Positions 54,741 to 64,000 of a stretch of 64,000 nt of DNA are shown here, in pieces; positions within the stretch are counted from its first letter, which is position 1, and the number at the start of each line of letters is the position of its first letter. Position numbers and translations under genes: made by a program. The notes beneath the pieces are model-generated. The model was not told where the DNA came from. It ran no database searches and saw nothing but the letters and a program-made list of their open reading frames with translations. Source of the stretch: Trematomus loennbergii (Eukaryota > Chordata > Actinopteri > Perciformes > Nototheniidae); the NCBI GenBank assembly GCA_012861695.1, contig JAAOOA010000170.1:265001-329000 (forward strand), read 5' to 3'.

Positions 54741-55335
54741 CTGAGGCTACTGTGTTTATGCCGGAGGTACTTGGGATTGCCAGGCCCTTAAATCGTATAC
54801 ATTCGTCCTCTTCCTCAAGAACAGCAGCACTCTGCTTCCTGGGTTTTAGCTCCTTTTTCAGCCTGGAGCGCAGGGTCTTCACCTCATCATTGAGGGCATC
54901 CTTCTGAGCCCTCAATGCCACATTTTCCAGCATCACCTGCCTGCAGTCCTCGTTGTCACACTCGGTATGTGGGGAGAAGGGTGGAGGGTGCCCGGGGTAT
55001 TCCCCCTCATTGTCTATATCCAATGATGTAGCCATTCCAATGATGGGGTTAGTCTCACGGAGGTCATGGAGCAACTGCAGTGCCACACTATGCTTCAACC
55101 TGCTGTGCCTCATGTCGGGACACTCAGGGTGGTCATGTTTTACATGACGGTCCAGTCTCTTCCCAGCGTACGAACACCCAGCGATGGGACAGGGTTTGGT
55201 CCGAACATTTATCCTTCCACTGGCTATTTTCAGGAGGATTCCCCTCTCCTCCAAGTTCCGCACTGCATGCTTGTGCTTAAGGTGTTTGTTCAATGCCAGA
55301 TAGAAGAGTCTGCACACCGGGCATTCAGATGACAT
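54741..55335 (-). CDS. Zinc-finger and coiled-coil N-terminal region, copy B
   Basis: Same region as 14561-15165; start at the ATG at 55335 (MSSECPVCRLF). Fingers: CPVC...LNKHLKHKH and CPIAGCSYAGKRLDRHVKHDH. The frame remains open from 55368 to 54316 (350 codons), showing that fingers, coiled coil (LENVALRAQKDALNDEVKTL) and repeats belong to one protein. Compared with A, an in-frame loss after HPECPDMRH removes the AQQVMA segment. Confidence 0.78.
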
Positions 55336-55403
55336 CCTTACTGAAACACACACAATGAATTTGATCAAAATGATGTTATAGTTCTCCGTTTATATGCGTT
55401 AGC

Positions 55404-55720
55404 GTGAGCGGTGGTTGCGACACTGGGTCCGATGCATCAATTCATGGTGCATGGACGAAGGGAAGTATTGGGTTACCACCGGGTCAGATGGTCCCACTTC
55501 CGCACCAACGCGGGGCTGGTGATGGCAACATTGGGTCCGATGCATCAATTCATGGTGCACAGACCAAGGGAGGGCTTGGGTTACCACCGGGTTGGATGGT
55601 CCCACCTCCGCACCAACGCGGTGCTGGTGATGGCAACATTGGGTCCGATGCATCAATACATGGTGCCCCGACCATGAGAGGGTTTGGGGTGCCCCGGAAC
55701 CAGGCACCACCCCAGCAGGA
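55404..55720 (+). repeat. ~109-bp tandem repeat, copy B (3 units)
   Basis: The same units as at 15240-15510, with 'tgggtccgatgcatcaattc' at about 55426, 55533 and 55641; the third unit is complete here. Located just upstream of the zinc-finger start. Confidence 0.9.
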
Positions 55721-55849
55721 AACGGGTTGTATGGTCAAAGGAGGAAAGAGTGATAGAACCGGGGTAAAGCAAAGAAAGTGTCCGACAATAGTGACTTGTG
55801 AGGCGGCCAGAGAGTCTGTCATATCTCGGTCCTATCCTCCAGGCAACAC

Positions 55850-56771
55850 TGTGGCCAAAACTGGGCTAAAAACAAAAAATATATATATTTCATCCAGGGA
55901 AATTTGGGTGAAAATGAAAAAAAGTACCCGGAAATAGTGCCTCATGACCCCGCGGGAGTCCCCTGTCGACTCCCATGGCTTTCCTCCATGGGCAAAATGA
56001 TCAAACTCAACTTTTTGAGAACCAGGAAAAGGGGTCAAAATGAAAAATTGTACCCCAAAATAGTGCCTCATGACCCCGCAGGAGTCCCCTGTCGACTCCA
56101 TGGCTTTCCTCCATGGGCAAAATGATCAAACTCAACTTTGTGAGAACCAGGAAAAGGGGTCAAAATGGAAAAATTGTACCCCAAAATAGTACCTCATGAC
56201 CCCAAGAGAGTCTGTCATCTCTCGGTCATATCCTCCAGGGTCACTAGAAGGGTCCAAGCCATCACCAGTCCATGTTTAAATTGAGAAATGTATCCCAAAA
56301 TAGTGCATCAAATGCGGGTAGAGTCCCCTGTCGACTGCCCTTGCATTCATCCAGGGTCACAATAATCAAACTCAACTTTTGTGAGAACCAGGCAAAAGGG
56401 GTCAAAATGCAAAAATTGTGTCCCAAATAGTGCCTCATGACCCCGCAGAGTCCCCTGTCGACTCCGTGACATTCCTCCATGAGCAAAATCATCAAACTCA
56501 ACTTTTGTGAGAACCAGGAAAACGGGTCAAAATGGGAAAATTGTACCCCAAAATAGTGCCTCATGACCCCGCAGGAGTCCCCTGTCGACTCCCGTGACAT
56601 TCCTCCATGGGCAAAATCATCAAACTCAACTTTTGTGAGAACCAGGCAAAGGGGTCAAAATGGGAAAATGATGCCCCAAAATAGTGCTTCAAATTCGGGT
56701 AGAGTCCCCTGCAAAGTGCCCTTGCATTCCTCCATGGGTCAAAATGTCGAACTTAAAGTATTTGGAGAACC
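55850..56771 (+). repeat. ~125-bp degenerate tandem repeat, copy B
   Basis: About seven units with 'ccccaaaatagtgcctcatg' and 'aaaatcatcaaactcaactt'. The last unit stops at 'ggagaaccaggga', where copy C begins. Confidence 0.85.
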
Positions 56772-57150
56772 AGGGATAAGGGAATGCTCTGGTTTTCGGA
56801 CAAAATTAACATGGGATCACTCCCGTCACTGGACGTACTTCGTCTCACTGGAATAGTAACGGTCATAGTCAATATAAAATCGTCCCCATGTATCCGGCCA
56901 ATGACGGGAGAGTTTTGAAAGAGACAAAACTGTTCCATACATTTAAAAACACTTAAACAATTAAACAATGTTTACCCCAGGATTCAGGCATCTTCCCTGG
57001 CTTGTAGAGTGCAGTTATGCGCCTTGGAGGTATTGCAATATTACAAAATGTATACCCAGGATTATGGCCCCTTCCCTGGCTTGTAAAGTGCAGTTATGCG
57101 CCATGGAGGTATTCTCCAGATCCCTCAGATAATTAGGAAGTCATTCTGCC

Positions 57151-57178
57151 AGTTCTGCTTACCAATGTAAGCAGAACT
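57151..57178. repeat. Perfect 12-bp stem, 4-base loop hairpin
   Basis: AGTTCTGCTTAC, loop CAAT, GTAAGCAGAACT. It is found only in copy C, at the left edge of the GC-rich insert. Confidence 0.9.
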
Positions 57179-57182
57179 GATG

Positions 57183-57432
57183 GCTTAGGGAGCCCATCCC
57201 AGGCATATATGGTGGCGGGGTACACATATGGCCGGGAGCGCACCCCCCCCAACGTTTTCCCGACGGGCGGACCCTCGGGGGTGTCGGGGGGTCCCCGGGC
57301 CTCCGGGAGTCTCGACCCCGGACCCCAGAGACCCCCCCACGATTTTAGGGGCCACGTCGACCGATACTTACCCAGAAAACAGGGCTCTGATCAGGGCTAA
57401 AGTCTTGTTAGAAACTGGTGAATCTGTTTAAA
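57183..57432. other. GC-rich insert in copy C
   Basis: Base composition is unlike its surroundings: runs such as 'gggggtgtcggggggtcccc' and 'agacccccccacgatttt'. It replaces the start of the 114-bp array found in A and B. No ORF or known RNA was recognised. Confidence 0.6.
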
Positions 57433-57436
57433 TGCA

Positions 57437-59270
57437 GGAGACCTCCAGCAGAAGTCCCTAACAGTGGGACTCTGGTTATTTCACAGCTCCAGAGAGACCA
57501 GGGGAAAATCACCTGTCTGTGCCCGCTCACAGACCCCAAAGTACGGACTCATGACCTCCAGGATGGCTCCCTAACAGTGGGACTCTGTGCATTTCACAGC
57601 TCCAGCAGAGACCAGGGGAAAATCACCTGTCTGTGCCCGCTCACAGACCCCAAAGTACGGACTCATGACCTCCAGGATGGCTCCCTAACAGTGGGACTCT
57701 GTGCATTTCACAGCTCCAGAGAGACCAGGGGAAAATCACCTGTCTGTGCCCGCTCACAGACCCCAAAGTACGGACTCATGACCTCCAGGATGGCTCCCTA
57801 ACAGTGGGACTCTGTGCATTTCACAGCTCCAGCAGAGACCAGGGGAAAATCACCTGTCTGTGCCCGCTCACAGACCCCCAAAGTACGGACTCATGACCTC
57901 CAGGATGGCTCCCTAACAGTGGGACTCTGTGCATTTCACAGCTCCAGAGAGACCAGGGGAAAATCACCTTCTGTGCCCGCTCACAGACCCCAAAGTACGG
58001 ACTCATGACCTCCAGGATGGCTCCCTAACAGTGGGACTCTGTGCATTTCACAGCTCCAGCAGAGACCAGGGGAAAATCACCTCTTTTGCCCGCTCACAGA
58101 CCCCCAAAGTACGGACTCATGACCTCCAGGATGGCTCCCTAACAGTGGGACTCTGTGCATTTCACAGCTCCAGAGAGACCAGGGGAAAATCACCTGTCTG
58201 CCCGCTCACAGACCCCCAAAGTACGGACTCATGACCTCCAGGATGGCTCCCTAACAGTGGGACTCTGTGCATTTCACAGCTCCAGGAGAGACCAGGGGAA
58301 AATCACCTGTCTGTGCCCGCTCACAGACCCCCAAAGTACGGACTCATGACCTCCAGGATGGTCCCTAACAGTGGGACTCTGTGCATTTCACAGCTCCAGA
58401 GAGACCAGGGGAAAATCACCTGTCTGTGCCCGCTCACAGACCCCCAAAGTACGGACTCATGACCTCCAGGATGGCTCCCTAACAGTGGGACTCTGTGCAT
58501 TTCACAGCTCCAGCAGAGACCAGGGGAAAATCACCTCTGTGCCCGCTCACAGACCCCCAAAGTACGGACTCATGACCTCCAGGATGGCTCCCTAACAGTG
58601 GGACTCTGTGCATTTCACAGCTCCAGAGAGACCAGGGGAAAATCACCTGTCTGTGCCCGCTCACAGACCCCCAAAGTACGGACTCATGACCTCCAGGATG
58701 GCTCCCTAACAGTGGGACTCTGTGCATTTCACAGCTCCAGCAGAGACCAGGGGAAAATCACCTCTTTTGCCCGCTCACAGAGCACCGAAAGACGGACTCA
58801 TGACCTCCAGGATGGCTCCCTAACAGTGGGACTCTGTGCATTTCACAGCTCCAGAGAGACCAGGGGAAAATCACCTGTCTGTGCCCGCTCACAGACCCCC
58901 AAAGTACGGACTCATGACCTCCAGGATGGCTCCCTAACAGTGGGACTCTGTGCATTTCACAGCTCCAAGAGAGACCAGGGGAAAATCACCTTCTGTGCCC
59001 GCTCACAGACCCCCAAAGACGGACTCATGACCTCCAGGATGGCTCCCTAACAGTGGGACTCTGTGCATTTCACAGCTCCAGCAGAGACCAGGGGAAAATC
59101 ACTCTTTTTGCCCGCTCACAGAGCACCGAAAGACGGACTAGAGACCTCCAGGATGGCTCCCTAACAGTGGGACTCTGTGCATTTCACAGCTCCAGGAGAG
59201 ACCAGGGGAAAATCACCTGTCTGTGCCCGCTCACAGAGCCCCGAAGGACGGACTCATGACCTCCAGCATG
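57437..59270 (+). repeat. 114-bp-type tandem array, copy C variant (about 16 units)
   Basis: Homologous to the A and B arrays, but most units carry their own changes ('catttcacagctccag', 'cagaccccaaagtacggact', 'ctccaggatggctccctaac'). The last units before 59270 are intermediate, with 'agcaccgaaagacgg' and finally 'agccccgaaggacgg'. Confidence 0.95.
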
Positions 59271-59379
59271 TCCCCATAACAGTGGGACCTCCATAACCTT
59301 GCACACCCTGAGTCCCCGGGCCCCCACACTTAAGCACTCCCCCACGGACTAAACACAGGTATTCACACCCACCAGAACC

Positions 59380-59710
59380 TCGTGCCCCTGGTGACCCTAA
59401 AGGGGGTGGATTTTGTGGTGCTTCTATGTCCGCCCATCAGCATCCATAGTCGGCCTTCTTCACGGCACCACCACCCCTTCTGTTGAGGGTATTCTCGTGC
59501 CCCTGGTGACCCTAAAGGGGGTGGATTTTGTGGTGCTTCTATGTCCGCCCATCAGCATCCATAGTCGGCCTTCTTCACGGCACCACCACCCCTTCTTGAG
59601 GGTATTCTCGTGCCCCTGGTGACCCTAAAGGGGGTGGATTTTGTGGTGCTTCTATGTCCGCCCATCAGCATCCATAGTCGGCCTTCTTCACGGCACCACC
59701 ACCCCCCTTC
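59380..59710 (+). repeat. ~115-bp spacer segment repeated three times, copy C
   Basis: 'ctcgtgcccctggtgaccct' to 'cacggcaccaccacccc' occurs three times, against once in A and B. Confidence 0.92.
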
Positions 59711-60044
59711 TGGGCTGGAGGTTCAAACACTTTAACTTTTGTTCACCCTCCTCTGGCTTACACCTCCTCCGCCAACACTTGAGCGCTCATCACAGGGTTC
59801 AGCACCCCGGTGCTGATGGAAAGTGGCACTTTATCTGCCCCTGGTAACCATCAAGGTTATTGTTTTTTTTAATTTTTTATTTTATTTGAACACACACCCT
59901 AAAACATCAACCACACACCCTAAAACATCAACTATTTACACGTTGCAGTAACAAAAATGACAGTACACACAGACTAAAACATCAACTATTTACACGTACT
60001 ACTGCTGCTATAACAGTACTACTAAATTTCTTAACCTACGTTTT

Positions 60045-60560
60045 AAAGTGCAGTTATGCGCCCTGGAGGTGTTGCACTATTAACAAAATGTATGCCCAGG
60101 ATTCTGGCACCTTCCCTGGCTTGTAAAGTGCAGTTATGCGCCCTGGAGGTGTTGCACTATTAACAAAATGTATGCCCAGGATTCTGGCACCTTCCCTGGC
60201 TTGTAAAGTGCAGTTATGCGCCCTGGAGGTGTTGCACTATTAACAAAATGTATGCCCAGGATTCTGGCACCTTCCCTGGCTTGTAAAGTGCAGTTATGCG
60301 CCCTGGAGGTGTTGCACTATTAACAAAATGTATGCCCAGGATTCTGGCACCTTCCCTGGCTTGTAAAGTGCAGTTATGCGCCCTGGAGGTGTTGCACTAT
60401 TAACAAAATGTATGCCCAGGATTCTGGCACCTTCCCTGGCTTGTAAAGTGCAGTTATGCGCCCTGGAGGTGTTGCACTATTAACAAAATGTATGCCCAGG
60501 ATTCTGGCACCTTCCCTGGCTTGTAAAGTGCAGTTATGCGCCCTGGAGATATTGTACTAT
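60045..60560 (+). repeat. 80-bp tandem repeat, copy C (about 6.5 units)
   Basis: Almost perfect 80-base units ('gtgcagttatgcgccctgga', then 'cccaggattctggcaccttc'). Copy A has two at the equivalent place. The array lies 60-600 bases downstream of the recombinase stop codon. Confidence 0.95.
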
Positions 60561-60623
60561 TTACAAAATGTATACACAGGATTATAATAATAATTATATA
60601 CACGGTATACATATTCACAATGT

Positions 60624-62348
60624 TTAGCGGGATTCAGGGGACCAAAGGCGTCTAATTCTTACGGTGCACCAGGGCAAACAGGTTGAGTCCACGGCCCCTG
60701 CCCCATCATCAGGAGTGTCAACCAGCCCCGGTCCCGACTTCATTGGCCTCTTTCCCTCCCGCTTCCGCTTCCGCTGCTGCTGCCGCTCCAATGACCCATC
60801 AGGTGAAGATGATGGAGCAGTACTGTTATAGCAGCCCTCTTCGGAGGTCTCCCCATCTGACAGCGGTAGACATCCTTCTGATGATGATGCAGCTGCTGCC
60901 GCATCTGATGACGCCCTGAACATGGAGCGGATTCTCAATGCCTCCTTTATTCCCGGCGCATTCGCGTAGAACCGGTCCGCCGTGGTTACGTCGTGACACA
61001 TAAACCTGGCGAGAATCGACCGGCTTTCTGGATCTTGGTGATGCTTGATATTGTCAGCCAGGGCAGTGCGCAGGATTGTGAAGGTGACGGCTGTTTCTAG
61101 CCCAGCATCAGCCCATGCCCTCTTCAAGTGAGCGTTCAGGTTCTTGGAGGCCCGATTCCCCCTTGTGAAAAGGAAGAATTCATTCTGAGGACCCAGCAAT
61201 ACCTTTTTAATCCCCATCCACCGCATGACCCAGCTAAACTCCTCTACTGTAAGCGCCAGCTGTGCTTCGCCATATGTCTTGGCCGTCTTGTGATCCTGCA
61301 CATGGATGATGTAGCCCTCAGCAGTTCCCCTTATGGCTGCCTCTAAGACCTCACTGTTTTTCATGTTTGCGTACACGCCCGTACGGTGGCCATACAGGAG
61401 GCTCCAATGGAGGGTGAGATAGCCATAGAGAAGCTTCTGGGTGGTTGAGGTCGGCGTGCCGGCCATCAGGTCGAGGAGCTCCGGGATGCGCTTCTCAGCG
61501 GCCGCCATGGCGGCGAGAAGCTCCGCCTGGCTCGGCAGACGATCCAGTTTGTTCCTCTTCACCTTAAACTGATGTAGAGTGACTGCCTTATTCAAGTGTT
61601 TCATGTTGGCTTTCACCTCTCTCATTATGTGGGTCATATCAGACTGGGTGAGCTTGCACCCCCGGGGCTTTGACTCAGACATGTACCCCATGAACTGGTG
61701 CACATTCTTCAGGAAGAACTCTGATGTTGTGACTGCCCGGCCCGGCTTTACAATATACTCGCTCCAGCCACGGATCATCTTCATGTTTCTTAGGAACAGC
61801 CAGTCTGACAGGCGGTTAACACCATGGGCCATGTATACTATGAAGTTCTTTATCCGGCTGATCTTCGACACAACATTGTCTTTCTGTTTTACTGTCGGAG
61901 CGACACCCAAACAATGATCCAAGTATGTCTGAAGGTACGCCTCCATGCTTCTAGGCAACGTGATTTCACGCATGGTATTCCCCCGTCCACACCCAGTGGA
62001 CCAGTAATTTGAGGGAGAGGGCAAGTCATTAGCCAGCTTAGAGGCACGGGTCTTCCGGCATACAGGGGTCTCGCTACCGGAGGCTACTGCAAACATGACA
62101 GTTTCCACCGGGGTCTTCACAGGGGTCTCGCTACCGGAGGCTACTGCAAACATGACAGTTTCCACCGGGGTCTTCACAGGGGTCTCGCTACCGGAGGCTA
62201 CTGCAAACATGACAGTTTCCACCGGGGTCTTCACAGGGGTCTCGCTACCGGAGGCTACTGCAAACATGACAGTTTCCACCGGGGTCTTCACAGGGGTCTC
62301 GCTACCGGAGGCTACTGCAAACATGACAGTTTCCACCGGGGTCTTCAC
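60624..62348 (-). CDS. Tyrosine recombinase (Crypton-like), open copy
   Basis: 574 open codons. The frame begins inside the repeats (GTG-initiated in the conceptual frame), so the true N terminus is upstream across a one-base lesion at 62351. Residues 1-95: five 19-residue repeats TPVKTPVETVMFAVASGSE. Residues about 124-215: helical core-binding region. Catalytic domain about 300-465: Arg322 (GHRTGVYANM), Lys354 (VQDHKTAKTYG), Arg427 in TILR (Thr424 takes the usual His place of HxxR), His452 (CHDVTTADRF) and Tyr461 as nucleophile. Spacings of 25 and 9 residues fit tyrosine recombinases. The C-terminal tail (466-574) has an acidic/Ser part and a basic nuclear-signal-like RQQQRKRKREGKRP. No RT nearby, so Crypton rather than DIRS is inferred. 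Confidence 0.88.
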   Translation of the reverse strand: MKTPVETVMFAVASGSETPVKTPVETVMFAVASGSETPVKTPVETVMFAVASGSETPVKTPVETVMFAVASGSETPVKTPVETVMFAVASGSETPVCRKTRASKLANDLPSPSNYWSTGCGRGNTMREITLPRSMEAYLQTYLDHCLGVAPTVKQKDNVVSKISRIKNFIVYMAHGVNRLSDWLFLRNMKMIRGWSEYIVKPGRAVTTSEFFLKNVHQFMGYMSESKPRGCKLTQSDMTHIMREVKANMKHLNKAVTLHQFKVKRNKLDRLPSQAELLAAMAAAEKRIPELLDLMAGTPTSTTQKLLYGYLTLHWSLLYGHRTGVYANMKNSEVLEAAIRGTAEGYIIHVQDHKTAKTYGEAQLALTVEEFSWVMRWMGIKKVLLGPQNEFFLFTRGNRASKNLNAHLKRAWADAGLETAVTFTILRTALADNIKHHQDPESRSILARFMCHDVTTADRFYANAPGIKEALRIRSMFRASSDAAAAASSSEGCLPLSDGETSEEGCYNSTAPSSSPDGSLERQQQRKRKREGKRPMKSGPGLVDTPDDGAGAVDSTCLPWCTVRIRRLWSPESR

Positions 62349-62770
62349 AGGCTCTCGCTACCGGAGGAAACTGGTAATATGACAGTCTTCACTGGGCTCT
62401 TCACAGGGTTCTTGACCGGTCTCTTTCCACCGGAGGCTACTGCAAGCATTACAGTCTTCACTTGGCTCTTCACAGGGTTCTTTACCGGTGTCTTCCCACC
62501 GGAGGCTACTGCAAGCATGACAGTCTTCACCGGGCTCCTCACAGGGGTCCCGCTACCGGAGGTTACTGGGGAATGCATGACAGTCTTCACCGGGGTCTTC
62601 ACAGGGGTCCCGCTACCGGAGGTTACTGGGGAATGCATGACAGTCTTCACCGGGGTCTTCACAGGGGTCCCGCTACCGGAGGTTACTGGGGAATGCATGA
62701 CAGTCTTCACCGGGGTCTTCACAGGGGTCCCGCTACCGGAGGTTACTGGGGACTGCATGACAGTCTTCAC
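62050..62770 (-). repeat. In-gene tandem repeats, copy C
   Basis: Five 57-bp units (about 62060-62345), two mixed units, then four to five 60-bp units (about 62530-62770). The only break is 'cacaggctctcgc' at about 62347-62353, where B reads 'cacaggcgtctcgc'. Confidence 0.92.
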
Positions 62771-62989
62771 CGGGGTCTTCACAGGGGTATTGCTGCCTGA
62801 GGCTACTGTGTTTATGCCGGAGGTACTTGGGATTGCCAGGCCCTTAAATCGTATACATTCGTCCTCTTCCTCAAGAACAGCAGCACTCTGCTTCCTGGGT
62901 TTTAGCTCCTTTTTCAGCCTGGAGCGCAGGGTCTTCACCTCATCATTGAGGGCATCCTTCTGAGCCCTCAATGCCACATTTTCCAGCAT
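62771..62989 (-). CDS. Coiled-coil segment of the recombinase protein, copy C
   Basis: The frame 62989-62345 starts at LENVALRAQKDALNDEVKTL and runs on through EEEDECIRFKGLAIPSTSGI into the repeats. The zinc fingers are missing: at 62990 the sequence joins a segment equivalent to about 17325 of copy A. Confidence 0.8.
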
Positions 62990-63496
62990 CAGGCTGACTC
63001 ACTTCACTTGTCTCACACACACCCAGGGGGGGAAAGATAACACTTGTACCCAGGAATAAGTCTTTGAAAGGCGGGGAAAAGTTGTTTGAAATAGTATAAT
63101 ACCTCCAGGCCGCTTAACTGCACTTTACCACCCAGAAATAATGTTTAAATGGTTGGGGAAAGTATTTTTAAATGTCTGGAAGAGAGTTTTAGACAGTCAT
63201 TTTGCACGAAATTATTTAACATAGACGCTCTCCTGAAAATGCACAGAATATGTGCTTTTCAGGAGACCGTTAATGTTAAATGATTTCTTGCAAAATGACT
63301 GGCTAAAACCCCGGAATAAATGTTTGAAAAGCTGGGAAAAGTTGTTAAAAATAGGCTGATATCTCCAGGGCGCATCTCCAAAAATGTACAAGCCAGGGAA
63401 GATGCCTGAATCCCGGATACTTTAGGTCTGTCACTTAGGGTGACCGCACCACTCCGACGCTCCCGAGAGCGGACGTCCATTGTTTGTAAGGCACCT
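62990..63496. other. Displaced far-end segment in copy C
   Basis: Equivalent to A 17325-18655 without the retroposed insert and with only one hairpin (about 63187-63308). More diverged from A than the coding parts are. Contains 'cctccagggcgcatctccaa', an inverted 80-bp-unit core. Confidence 0.75.
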
Positions 63497-64000
63497 AAGA
63501 GGGAATAGGGTGAAAATGTAAAAAATGTGACCCAAAATAGTGCATCAAAATCGGGTAGAGTCACCTGCAAAGTGCCCTGCATTCCTCCATGTCGAACTTA
63601 AAGTATTTTGAGAACCAGGCTGGGGGGGTCTCAAGGCATCAAATTCATCCGACCCAAAGTGCACTCTCATCGGATACATTCTTCCAAGATTTGCAACAGC
63701 CGTTTTTTTTCTGAGTGCACCCAAAAACTGGGTTTCCGATTTTGTGCAGACGGTAGTCTGAAAGTATGGATGAATCTTTTTCCCAGGGAAGGGGAAATGA
63801 AGCCCAGGGACCTTTTCCCCTTCTCCGTTGCACCAACCATCGGAGAAGGGGAAAAAAACGGCCCGAAGCCCCAAACAGTTGGCCCCTTCTCCCGTTGGCA
63901 CTCAGTCATTTTTTTCACAATTTTTCAAAACCTCATTTTTGATTTTTTAAGATATAATTAACCGTTTTCTTCACTTTTCTTTGCTTTCCACGGGTGGGGG
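63497..64000. other. Displaced ~125-bp unit and hairpin segment in copy C
   Basis: From 'gggaatagggtgaaaatg' on, this equals A 15974-15990 and then 16230-16720, including the 14-bp-stem hairpin at 63814-63854. It is cut by the window end. Confidence 0.75.

Larger units (their letters stand above)
48807..56771 (-). mobile_element. Tyrosine-recombinase composite element, copy B
   Basis: It interrupts segmental copy 2 after 'ggcaactttaga'. Modules: left segment, two 80-bp units (49010-49165), a very long 114-bp array, spacer, truncated recombinase gene, ~109-bp array, ~125-bp array. It ends at the start of copy C inside a ~125-bp unit. The inverted 80-bp copies and large hairpin seen at the far side of A are missing. 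Confidence 0.75.
56772..64000 (-). mobile_element. Tyrosine-recombinase composite element, copy C (continues past the window)
   Basis: Head to tail with B. Modules: left segment (56772-56970), two 80-bp units, a GC-rich insert, a 114-bp-type array of a different variant, a triplicated spacer segment (59380-59710), six and a half 80-bp units (60045-60545), the recombinase gene, then at 62990 an abrupt join to sequence equivalent to A 17330-18650, and at 63497 another join to sequence equivalent to A 15974-16720. Module order therefore differs from A. Confidence 0.75.

Noticed and set aside
57350..57400. U1 snRNA-like start ('gatacttaccc')
   Set aside because: Only the first few bases resemble U1; the following sequence does not fit U1 stems or the Sm site.

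Overview
The window is vertebrate, almost certainly teleost-fish, nuclear DNA. Supporting signs are a pair of fish-type odorant receptor genes, L2/Maui-type LINEs, a sushi-type chromovirus (Ty3/Gypsy with a chromodomain), Polinton/Maverick remnants, several hAT-, piggyBac- and Harbinger-like non-autonomous transposons, and (CA)n/(AT)n microsatellites. No intact single-copy host gene was found. Most of the 64 kb is nested mobile DNA.

Layout. 1-10.3 kb: AT-rich DNA with an L1-type RT scrap between two ~215-bp direct repeats, a decayed Gypsy pol fragment (+), a piggyBac-like element, and a minus-strand Gypsy 5' half (LTR, tRNA-Pro-type primer site, leader, gag). The LTR of that Gypsy is split by an L2 LINE and its leader by a 642-bp hAT element. 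10.3-18.7 kb: copy A of a large composite element built around a minus-strand tyrosine recombinase. 18.9-24.7 kb: a nearly full-length, recently inserted sushi-type Gypsy with a 5-bp target duplication. 25.4-30.8 kb: first copy of a ~5-kb segmental duplication carrying an odorant receptor pseudogene. 31.1-41.6 kb: a large palindrome made of Polinton/Maverick remnants, with an L2 LINE in its left flank and an LTR plus a hAT scrap in its spacer. 41.8-43.5 kb: a hAT element and unassigned DNA. 43.5-48.8 kb: second copy of the segmental duplication, preceded by a complete Harbinger-like element. 48.8-64 kb: copies B and C of the tyrosine recombinase element, head to tail, C running off the window.

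The most interesting object is the tyrosine recombinase element (A, B, C). It encodes two C2H2-like zinc fingers, a coiled coil, a tandem 19/20-residue repeat linker and a recombinase domain with a recognisable R-K-(T)xxR-H-Y set. No reverse transcriptase occurs in it, so it is Crypton-like rather than DIRS-like. Around the gene it carries tandem arrays with ~80, ~114, ~109 and ~125-bp units, hairpins, and exact inverted copies of part of the 80-bp unit at the far side. Copy C keeps an open recombinase domain of 574 codons, copy B has lost the catalytic end, and copy A is frameshifted.

Several insertions can be dated relative to each other because the two segmental duplicates act as filled and empty sites. 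Many coding frames are broken only by single-base indels, including in an element whose LTRs are nearly identical, so residual sequencing or assembly error should be kept in mind.
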